In this document: piece after piece, positions 1 to 10,600 of the stretch | Position numbering within the stretch: the first letter of the stretch is position 1 | How the letters are laid out: every line of letters starts with the position of its first letter | DNA from: a virus | Reading direction: 5' to 3' (one strand) | Virus record (IMG/VR): IMGVR_UViG_3300047368_000327 | Location: 1-64,000 of that record | DNA length: 64,000 bases | Program-made: the position numbers and the translations under genes | Notes under the pieces: generated by a model | What the model saw: only the letters and a program-made list of their open reading frames with translations | Told to the model about the DNA's origin: nothing | Databases searched by the model: none

Positions 1-194
1 TTGGAGACAATAAAACAGTTGATTTAACATTCACAGCTACCATTGGTGGTGGCGACGATGCCGACAATGGATTGTTTATATCTGGAAAAGAAGCGGCAGA
101 TGCAGCTATCCCAGGATTTCCTCCATCTTGGACAGGCCTGAACGGAGAAGAAAATACTCCAGTATCAGGTTTGTACATGGGTTACAGGAAGTAA
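1..194 (+). CDS. 3' end of an unidentified, probably virion, protein (partial)
   Basis: An open frame (third frame) enters from the left edge and ends at TAA 192-194, leaving 63 complete codons. The visible tail is rich in Gly, Asp and Thr and ends in YMGYRK. It lies 36 bp upstream of a tail tube-like gene on the same strand, so a structural tail role is likely from context only. I do not recognise the family. The start lies outside the window. Confidence 0.6.
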   Translation, partial: GDNKTVDLTFTATIGGGDDADNGLFISGKEAADAAIPGFPPSWTGLNGEENTPVSGLYMGYRK

Positions 195-230
195 TTTTAT
201 TTTGTAGACTGCGGGGGTGTATATACATAT

Positions 231-1595
231 ATGCACCCAAATAGAAATGCAATAAAATACAATTCAGTCGGATTGTTCTTGACTGATTCTCCTGGAGCTT
301 ATCCGGATACAGAACATCTTTATTTCTTAAATAGGGTTCAGTCTGCAAGCATATCTGTTGACGTAGCTAGACAGAACGTACAGCATATAGGGGCAGAAGA
401 TTTTCTTGATAGAAAAATAGTTTCAGAGCCAAGTATAAATGTCCAGTTCGATTATCTATTAACGGACGGACATGAGGAGAAAGTTTTAGGCTTTAATACT
501 TCTCAGCAAGGACAATCTTTTCCTACGGGAACGATTTACTCAAATATTAAAGAAGACAAAAGCCTATTTATGGCTGTTGGTCAAGAGCAATTTGACTTAA
601 CGGGCTACAGTAATAGAGAAAATGGATACTCCGGAACAGATGTAATAGGTGTTGGCAATTGTTATATAACTGATTATTCTATAAGCGCTAGCGTTGGGGA
701 CTTTGCTAAGGCTTCAGTTTCAATGGTTGGTTCAAACGTAAGGCATTCTTGCGAGGGGTCTGGAAAAGGTGGTTACAGTTGGCTAGACAGTGTAAACGAC
801 ATGGCCTTTTTGATGACACAGTTAAATGGATTTATAAATTTGCAAGACGGAGGAATGATACCTCTAGGTTCAAGCGAAAGGCGCATATATAAAGCTGGAG
901 TTCCTAACCCATCCCTAGATTTAATTAATGATGGTTCAGATGTAGTTGGGCCAATCATGGAGAGAGACGGAAAACAAATACAATTGGGCACAGGCATAGA
1001 GTTTGATCCGATAATGTATAAAAGTCCAGTATCTGCGATCCCCCCCGGAGGTATAAATGTAAACCTAAAAAATTTAAACGTTGGTGGCCCGATACTTTCT
1101 GGGCTAAGAGAGGGCACGTGTACTAAAGGTTCGGCCAATATACAAAGCTTTAACATTAACCTTCCGTTTGATAGAGAAAATTTATATGGATTTGGCTCCA
1201 TGCATGCTTACGGAAGAAAAATGAAATACCCGCAAGTGGGAACCATATCATTCTCTTTGCTGGCTAGCGCTTTTGAAACTGGCGACTTAAGGACAATGTT
1301 TTGTGATGACGAAGAATACCAAATCGAAATAAATCTAAACAACCATTGTGACTTTACTTGTGCGCCATCTAGTGAACATGAGACTTTTATAAAATATATA
1401 ATTAATAATGCTAAATTTGATAGTTATAATTTTAATGAATCAATTGGTTCTATAGCTACTGTAGATTGTAACTTTAGTTTTGGGGTTAGTCGCAATAATG
1501 GATTTTTCATGAGTGGTTCTTTTGAGGAGTATTATTTAGCGCTACAGAGACAAGGCTTGGTCGAGCTTGAGCAGGGTGGGTTGATACCAGTATAA
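231..1595 (+). CDS. Tail tube-like structural protein
   Basis: 454 aa, immediately upstream of the tape-measure gene, where tail tube and tail chaperone genes usually lie. It contains a beta-rich stretch near residues 145-170 of the form YITDYSISASVGDFA followed by an alternating Ser/Val strand. Similar segments occur in the products of 11651-12679 and 12676-13875, so the three look like distant paralogues of a tube-type fold. No signal peptide or membrane segment is visible. A GGGGGTG stretch about 10 nt upstream of the ATG could serve as a ribosome site. The structural role is inferred from position and the shared motif. It could instead be a decoration or tail-completion protein. Confidence 0.65.
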   Translation: MHPNRNAIKYNSVGLFLTDSPGAYPDTEHLYFLNRVQSASISVDVARQNVQHIGAEDFLDRKIVSEPSINVQFDYLLTDGHEEKVLGFNTSQQGQSFPTGTIYSNIKEDKSLFMAVGQEQFDLTGYSNRENGYSGTDVIGVGNCYITDYSISASVGDFAKASVSMVGSNVRHSCEGSGKGGYSWLDSVNDMAFLMTQLNGFINLQDGGMIPLGSSERRIYKAGVPNPSLDLINDGSDVVGPIMERDGKQIQLGTGIEFDPIMYKSPVSAIPPGGINVNLKNLNVGGPILSGLREGTCTKGSANIQSFNINLPFDRENLYGFGSMHAYGRKMKYPQVGTISFSLLASAFETGDLRTMFCDDEEYQIEINLNNHCDFTCAPSSEHETFIKYIINNAKFDSYNFNESIGSIATVDCNFSFGVSRNNGFFMSGSFEEYYLALQRQGLVELEQGGLIPV

Positions 1596-1644
1596 ATAAA
1601 AAGAATAAAGCTTAAAGCTATTATTTTTTAGGTGTACATATATG

Positions 1645-1662
1645 TGATTATTAATATAATCA
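1645..1662. repeat. AT-rich inverted repeat upstream of the tape-measure gene
   Basis: In the 90-bp gap before the tape-measure gene, TGATTAT and ATAATCA form perfect 7-bp arms around the loop TAAT. A 10-bp palindrome ACATATATGT (1636-1645) abuts it on the left. The arms contain only two G/C pairs between them, so stability is low. It may be a leader hairpin or a protein site. The tape-measure ribosome site (AAGGA) lies downstream, just before the ATG. Confidence 0.3.
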
Positions 1663-1685
1663 TATATTAACAAGGTATAAGGAAA

Positions 1686-4600
1686 ATGGCAGGAATAAGG
1701 GCAGATGTAAATCTTAATGTAAATACTTCTCAAGCGAAGAGAAGTATGGACAGGGCTGCGGCCGAGATAAATAAAGTCGTAAATAATATAGGCGGCAAAC
1801 AAATATCTTTTAATGTTAATGGTAGAAGTTTTACTCAGCCTCTTGGTCGAATCACTGCTTCGGCGAACGAATTCACTAAATCGCTGGAAGCTTCTAATGC
1901 GCGTGTTATAGCTTTTGGAGCTTCAGTAGGAATAATAAATGGAATATCTGATGCCTTTAAGAATTTAGTTCTTGAGACGGTAAAGTTTGAAAAAACATTG
2001 ATGGATATTAATGTGGTTCTGAACGCCTCTTCTCAATCTTTGCAGGAATTTGGTAGTGGATTATTTGATGTAGCTAAAAACACGGCTCAATCCTTTACTG
2101 TGGCATCTGAGGCTGCTTTAGAGTTTTCACGTCAAGGTTTAACCATGGAAGAGGTTCTAATCAGAACAAATGATGCGTTGACTTTGACTAGGTTGACCGG
2201 GCTAAAAGCTGCTGAAGCCGTATCTGGGTTAACGGCTGCGGTAAATGCATTCGGGCAGGCAGGCTTAAGTACTACAGATATTATTGATAAGCTAGCTGCA
2301 GTAGATGTTCAGTTTGCTGTAAGTTCAGAAGATTTAATTAATGCATTAGAGCGAACTGGAGCAGTCGCAATTGACGCAGGTGTTGAAATAGACAGCTTGA
2401 TTGGTTTGGTTACAGCCTTGCAGCAAACAACTGCTCGTGGTGGCGCAGTTATAGGTAATGGACTTAAAACTATATTTACCAGAATACAAAGGCCTCAGTC
2501 TATACAGCAATTAGAAGATATGGGTATAGCTGTAAAGAATTTATCTGGAGCAATATTGCCTGCCGATAAGATCATGCTAAATATGGCGAAGTCTTTTGAC
2601 TCGTTAACTCAGTCTCAGCAATCAAACATAGTTCAGTTTTCAGCTGGAATATTTCAGGCCAATGTATTTAGAGCAGCCTTGAAAGATTTATCGAAGGAAC
2701 AGAGTATTCAAGCTCAAGCTACCAAAATAGCTGGAGATGCTTCTGGGGATGCTGCCGTAAAAAACGAGATGCTCAACAAGACCATGTCTGCAATGGCGTC
2801 TCAAACTGTTTCATCAATTGAGGAGCTTGCTGAAACAATTGGTAAGTTAGCTTTTACCCCAGAAATAGGAGGGTTTTTATCTTTTATTCAGGATGGAGTA
2901 GAGGGCATAAAAAACATGCTTGGAGGTGGAGAAGAAGAGGGAGATGCTTTTGCCAAAGGCTTGGTTAAGGGTATAGGCAATGTTCTAACTGGACCAGCAG
3001 CAATAGCTTTCGGCGCAATTTTTATAAAACTTTTTGTAAATATATCTAAGTTCGCAAATAACTCACTGAAAGATGTGCTTGGAATAGTTAGTGAAAAGGA
3101 TAAAGTTAAGCAAATGGAAGAATCCATAACCAAGGCTTTATCTGATAATTTAAAACTGCAAGAGGGTTTAAATAATTTAGAAGGTGATCGAAAAGCTCAA
3201 GAGCAATTCATATTAGGTATAATCGAGAAACAAAATAAAGCAATGGCGGAGCAAGCAAATCTGGCTGCGCGTTTAGCTAAACCTTTGGTTAGGGCTGGGA
3301 TAAATCCAGATTTCACTTCTTCAGCGCCAGTTACCGCTTCATCCGGAGTACTGCCAGAGGCGGCCAAAAAAGAAAGAAAAGGAGCTTCTCGGGGTGGTTA
3401 TTCAGCAGGAGCCGTGGACTCAATGGATATTCCTGGGATGGGGGAAGTTGTTTATAATAAAGCTGAAAAAGTAAAGCAGTTCCCAGGGATGAGACAACCT
3501 GCAATTATGCCTCCCGAGCAAAGTAGGGCAGGAAGAACTTACAGAGATGCTTTTGCTGGTCAGCACGGGTTTGATCCGTATGCTAGTGGGGGATTAATTC
3601 CTAATTTTGCAAGAATGGAGGGTAGTAAATTAGTTTTAGATAAATCAAAGATGAAATTAATGGCAGATCCTCAACAAGCTAGGGTTGGTCAAAAGATAAG
3701 GAAAAGCTATGCAGAACTATCAAATAGTGGTCGACCTGTAAATATAGAAGCTGATATCAATAATCTTACTGTTGGCCGAGGCGGCAGTCATACAGCTAAA
3801 ATAAAAGACGTCCTTTCATTTTTAAGGAGCGAGGGAGTAGGAAGTATAGAAAGACCTTTTGATTTAGAAAAACTACCATTCAGGGGGAAAAAAGATGGTC
3901 AAGGAGCAGAAAAGGCTAGCCTTAAGGCTTTAGGTACTAAATATTTTTCAACTGGAGGTAAATCAGGAGACGAGACTTTTCCAGTCGATCTTGCTGGTTT
4001 AGATATGACTCCTTATGAAGTAAAGTCAGGGCAATGGAAGCTTCCGAATGTTTTATTGAAGAGTCTTCGTTTGTATACTGATGATGGATTATTGACTTTT
4101 GCTGAAAAGTATTTTGGGGCTGACCGAGAAATGATTCAGGAGGCCAGGGATGAGAAATTTAAAAAATCATCTGGTTTATTAAAAAAGAAAGGCTTTATAA
4201 AAGAAGGCTTAAATAGAAAAGAACAAGAAGATATAATAAATAGATTTCTTCTTCATGGTGGCTTAATTCCTAATTTTGCTGACGATAAGGTTAAGCCTGT
4301 TAAATCTATAGCTAATATTATTGACGGAGATAGTATAGAGGCCGATATTTTAGTTGGCACTCAAAGAGTAGATCACAGATTGCAAGGAGTAGATGCTGTA
4401 GAAAAAAATCAAGCATATGGGACTAGAGCTACAACTATAGCTAAAAACTTTTACAATGATGATAAAAAGGGAAGACTAAGACTTAGAGATCGTATAGTCC
4501 AAGATGGAAAAGCTGCATACGGAAGAGGGCTTTTTAAAGATCAAGATTTAGCAAGGACTTTAATTGAAAAAGGATATGGAGTTCCTGATGCTGGATACCT

Positions 4601-7600
4601 AAATAAATCAGAATACTTTAAATATCAAGAAATTGCTGAGAAAGCCAAAAGTAAGGGTGTTGGTATATGGAGAGACAAAACTAAAAAGACAGGAAAATAT
4701 AGGCATCCTAAAGCACAATTTTATTTACATCAGCAAGGTATAGTTCAAAAGGCTGACAAGTGGAAAGATGTTACTGTTTCAGACACTAGATTTTATAAAG
4801 AAGGGGTTAACTTATCAAATAAAAAATTTAAAGGTTATGCTGATGGCGGTAGAAAGTTTAGGCATTCTGGATTGATTCCCAATTTTATTGACACGAGAAC
4901 TCGTCAGCAAAAAATTCAAGACGTATTACGTGATCCAGCAAATAAAGGTATTAATTTCAAGGGTGGAGCCCTTGCTCCGATGTCAATTAAATCTAAGAAC
5001 ATGTTTCACCAAATGTTCTTGGAGAGTTATGTAAACAAAGGATTGGAAAGCGATTACGATATGCTCGTAAAGATGGGTTATGATCCTCAAGAAATAACTG
5101 CAGCAAGAAAACACAAGCAAAAGGGTGGAAAAGTTAATGTTTTAGCCAAAGGCCATGTGCCCAACTTTGCGGCTAGCTGGAAAAGATTTAAAAAATTTGA
5201 TAAAAATCAATACCTTAAAAGTTTAAAAAAGGGCAAAAGCAATAACGAGCAAGCCAAGATCGATGCATACGTAAAAGCCGCAGGAGGAGCCCAAAAGTTT
5301 CAAAGATTGAATGAGAAGTTTGGGTTAGATAAAGTTGACGACATATTTCAGATACTTGGATTTGCAAAAGGTTATGTCCCTAATTTTGCAAACCCTTTAG
5401 AAGACGCTATATCAAGAGAAAAAGCAGCAGGAGTTCCTCAAGAAAGAATCAGAGTAGAAAAAAGTAGTCAATTGAAGGGTCCGCAAAACCCTATGGGGCT
5501 AGCCGTAACTAATACGAGAGATGAACCGGCGGGAGTGCAACAAGGAATACGTCGCGCTAAAAGCATGGGGGTTAACCCAAAAGAGCATGGAGCTAACGTT
5601 GGCTTTGTGCCCAATTTTGAAAGCGATGATTCCAGGGTTCAGAGACTAGAAAAAGGCACCTCAGTAAAAGTAGGTTTCAAAGATCTTGAGAACTCCGTAA
5701 AAAAACTCTCATCATCTGTAGATAAAGCCGCTAAAAAAATCAGCGAAAACCAAAAGAAAATTGATAATAAAAGTGCCTCGTTAAATAAGGAAGAGCTACT
5801 AAAAAACGAGAATGATATTATCAAAAAAATGACGACGGCCAAGAAGGGGGAATTAAGAGGTCTTAAAGCGCAGTTTGATGCGAACTTAAAACTTAGGGAG
5901 TCTGTACATGAATCCACTAGAGCTATAGATGATTCTTCTGATGCAGAGGGTTCATCTCTTCAGAAGCTTTTCTACATGCAATCTGCGATCAGTTTGGTTA
6001 ATGGTCAATTTGAACAGCTATCAGAAACATCTTCTGGCATGACAAAAGTATTCGCAGATGCTATTCTTGGAGTTAGCAACCTTACCGCCGCATACATTCA
6101 GCAAAAAGAACTTGTTAGTGAGGGCATGAACATGCTTGGAACAAAGAGGAGCGAGTCTTTCTCTTTGGGACAAATTGTAGACCCAGAGGCAAGGCAATCG
6201 AGAAGGAGGGCAGCTGCTGCCGCCGAAGCTAGAGTTTCCGGGTCTAGGGTTGGTAGGGGTGGGGCACTTTCAGGCTTAATCGGGGGCGCAGGTAAACTCA
6301 GTAGAGCGTTTGGTAGATTTTTGCCACTAGTGGGGCAGGCATATACTTTGTTTACTGGATTAAATGAGGCTTTTAAGTTTTTTAATATTGGCGAAATGTT
6401 TGGATTGGAGAAAGGCTCAGGACTGATGGATTTACTGAGCACCACCTCTGAAAGGGCGTCAAAGAAGATAGAAAAACTAGGAGAAAGTACGGATAAATTG
6501 CAATCAGCATTTGAGAGCTTGCAGACTCAATCTCAGAATAATGAAAAAATAGATGAGCTGGAGATCTTGGGCGCAAGAAGAACCCAAAAACAAGAGCTAA
6601 AGTTGCAAGAGCTGAAGCTAAAGGGTTTTGATTTAGAGGTAAAATCCCAAGAAGCAATGTCTGCGTTATTGGACGAAAATATGGTTGGATCAAAAGTTGC
6701 TCAGAAATTTACTGAGGAATTAGCTAAGGGTACAACTGGCAATGAAGACTACTCTAGGATCATAAAAGAAGTTATAGCCGCTCAAAGGAAGCAAATGTCG
6801 TTTCTGCAGGGAACGAAATCTTTTGGAGAGTTGATTGATAAAAAACTCGATGTATTTTCCGCCGATAAAGGTGAGGAAAAATTTCTTAAATCTGCAGCAA
6901 AAATGAGAGGCTCTCAGCTTGGAATGGGGCTTTCTAGTGTTCTAGCTGGAGAAGAAAGCGCTGAAACGGAAGATAGACTTAAGATTTTAAATAGAAACAT
7001 TGCCGCCTTATCAAAGGAAACAAGCGTTGATTTAACAAGCATGGGCGATTTAAGCAGTTTAACCGATAGGCTTTCTTCTGGGCTAAAAGGTACTGAGAAT
7101 TTTGATTCAGAAATGATTGCGTCACAGATCAATATGCTGGGAAACAATATTGACGAAGCTATAGATAACACCTCAGGCTTACACAAGGTTGAATCAGAGG
7201 CTTTTGGTGGGGCAATGGAGAAAATAGTTTCGCAGCTTAGAATATTCAAAAAACAACTAGAGGGAGAGTCTGAAAGAAAGCAAGAAGTTCAGCTTAAAAA
7301 AGAATACATAGAGGCATACAAACAAGTAATCTTCGAGATTGGTGAATTCAGAAAAAACACGAAGCACGAGTCAAAGCTATCTCTCGAGGCATTAAAACAT
7401 TCAAGTTCCATACTTCTCTCTAGCGAGAAGCTATCATTGCAATACAATGCTATCGAAAAAGAAGCCGCTATATCTCTCGAGTTCGCAAGAAAGAGAAACG
7501 AAATAGACAGTAAATTTACAAACGATTTGCAGGCTGCAGAAATCGGAGTCATTGACAGCTTAAATAAAACTAGGGATACGTATTTAAACACTGAAGCTTT

Positions 7601-10600
7601 AGCCTCCATGTTTAATAAAAAAGGATCCGAGGCTGATAAGGCGGTAGGAGAGCTAAAGAAGAAAATTAATGAAGGAGTAAAAGCTACAGACTTTTCAGCG
7701 GTGCAAACCGAACTGGGCATAACGCTTGACAGCTCTGCAATGGATTCAATAAATAAGATATTTCAGGACGTAGCAGATGAGTCGAAAAATTTTAATAGCA
7801 ATATTCAAATAATGACAATGCTCGCAAAAAAACATGGCGAGATTCTTGACTCAAATAATTCTGCAGCCTTAATAACATTATTACATCAAAAAGGAATTGT
7901 TAATATAAGTGCAGAAGATTTAATTAAAGCAAAACAAATTTTAAAAGAAAAAGACAGAAAGCTTGAATCATTAAAACAGTCAGCAGACAATCAAAAAGCC
8001 ATAACTGACCAAAACGAAAAAGAAAGACTTATTTCGGAAAAAACCGTAAAGGGCGCTACCGCATTATTTAGGCATTTGGGAATGGATGTTGATGCTCAAG
8101 CCGCGATAACCAAGAACCGTGAAAACATTCTAAAAAGCATAAAAGGCGAAGCCATGCATATGGCCGTAACAAACAAGCAGGGCGAGGGTTTGGCGTCAGC
8201 AGTAGCTCAAAGTTTAGAGATGCAACAAAAAGGTCTCGAGTCGCAAAAGGAGAAAAATAGAAATGACGCGATTGCGGCCGTGTTATCTCTTAGACAATTA
8301 GAGGCTCAGACAGGTGCGCTCGCTGAATCTGAAGACAATAAAATTATTTTAGAAGCTAAAAATAAGAGCGAAATTTTAAATGCCGAAAGGGCTGCTCAAG
8401 AATCGCAATCAAGGTTGGAGTTTTTAAGTGGTCAGAAAAGCCGATCCGAGTTAGTAAAGCAACAGCTTGCTAAGGAAATTGCAGATTTAAGAAGTGGTAA
8501 TTTATTGGCGGCTGAAAAGAATAAACAACTATCAGAAGGTAAGGCTCTTACCGAACTAGTTGGAGAGCAAAGAGAGCAAGCGCTTCATTCCGCCAGGCTG
8601 GAAGCTTTAATTGCAGCGGAAAACGCAATACTTCTCACTGAGAAAGGCAAGCAGGCTAAACTAATCCAGCAGGCAAATGAATTACAGGAAGCCTCCAACA
8701 AGTTGACTGAATTTCAAAATGCAATAACTAAAGCAAAGGTAGATAAGAGGGCTTTGGCCGTTACTGCTGGGGCTGATATTGGAATTGAGAAAGCTAATGC
8801 GATTGCGTCAACAAGAACCGCAGGGATGAGGGCTCAAATAGATCCTAGTGCTGAAAATATGGCTGCTTATGCTGCTTCGCTTGAGGAGACTAATAAATTG
8901 CTTGGTAATGGTAGTAGAGCAATGGATAGGCTTAGATCAAAAATGGCAGAACTTAATGTTGGTGCAGAAAATCTTGGTGCTGATTTAGTGGATATTGGAA
9001 TTGATAATGCAAGAAGTGGGCTTAAGCAGTTGTTCAAGGATATTGGTAGCGGTTCAAAAAGCGCAAGTGAGGCATGGTCTGACTTTGGTCTAGGCCTTGC
9101 GGATCAATTGCTTGATCGAATGATGGACGCAAACATAGATAAGATTTTAAAAGACTTGACATTTGCGTTTACCGGAGAAGAAGGAAAATCTGACGAAGCT
9201 AAAATGACTGATGAGATGCGTCATTTTGGTGGGGTACTTGAAAAACTTAATACTCCATTGGGAGACTTAACTTCTGAAGTTAGAGCTCTTAAGGAGGTTA
9301 TGCAGAATCAAATTTCAAAAGAAGAGGGTGTTAATACGCCACCTGATGCAAAAATACCTGATGGTTCTACTTTTAAGCCAGGTCAAAGCCCTGGTGGAGC
9401 TTTTGCGGATGTACAGATACAATCACAAATAGCCAAAGACATACAGGGTGCTAAAACATTCGTGAAAACATTTAAAGACGCTTCGATAGATATATTTACG
9501 GACTTTGCGAGTAGGGCAATTGGTATTTTTAAGGGGTTAACTCAGTCTCAAGCGACAGAGGCAGGAACTGCTAAATCAAAGGAATATAGAACCACAGATC
9601 TTTACGAGGCTCAGGATGAATTAAGTAGTTTTAAACAAAATAATCTTTTTAAGCCTAAACCAAAACAAATAAATCAAATGAATTTTTCAGAGAAAGGTGA
9701 TTACGTTTTGGAACAACTGATGCCTATAAATGAAGAAATGCAGATGTCAGAGTATAAAGAGCAAAGATCAAACATCTTTAACCAGGAAGCGAAAAACAAT
9801 ATAATAGCTAAATCCATTGAAGAAAAAAAACTTAAAGAACTTGAAGAACGACTTGCCCAGGTGAAGAAAATAGAAAACCCAAGTCGTGGTGAACATCAGG
9901 AACTAAAAACACTTAAAACTGAAATAAATGAAAGCAAAGGAAAAATTAAAGATCTTGGAAAAAAAATAAAGCCAGTTATAGAAAATCTCGAAGGATTAGA
10001 TGAAGAATTTAATCAAGCAAAAAGCGCACTTCAAGAATTAACAAGTAAAGTAGGCGAGATAAATAAGAACTTGCGCCTTCAGGAGATCAATATTCCAGAA
10101 TTGCAAACCTCAACAGATCGGCTGATGCAAAATTCAAATCCAGAAGCTTATAAGATTCTAACCGGAGGAATGTTGTCAGGCGGCAAAATACAGCACTTCG
10201 CAAAGGGCGGATTTGTAGACGGGCCAGCAGGTGTAGATAAAGTTCCTGCAATGTTAACGGCGGGAGAATATGTCGTACCAAAAGAACAAGCAAAGCAATT
10301 CAAGCATAGCGGCGGAGAGATACAGAATTTTTCAATAGGTGGAATGGCCAAAGAGCTAAACAACCCAAACACTGAAAGCAGGCCAATCAGGGGAGCTCAA
10401 GGGGTGACACAGTTACTGGTCATGAACGAAGTCGCTCGCGGGGTGGCTAAATATTTAGAAAAGCCAAAAGATGACGGGCCTCCGACATTTGATAAAAATA
10501 AATTCAACAATTTAGACCTAAGGTCAGATGTAAACATTAAGCGTGGAGACCCCAGGTTGAGTGCAAGATTTTTAGCTAAAGATCCAGTGATGCAGGAATA

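Noticed and set aside
1591-1598. TATAAATA, identical to the T4 late promoter consensus, 88 bp before the tape-measure gene
   Set aside because: The same octamer occurs by chance inside coding sequence (for example 30479-30486), so in this AT-rich DNA one copy is not enough evidence.
5639-7720. Long antisense open frames within the tape measure and other large genes
   Set aside because: They have no recognisable motifs and lie opposite well-supported coding sequence; they are by-products of its codon composition.
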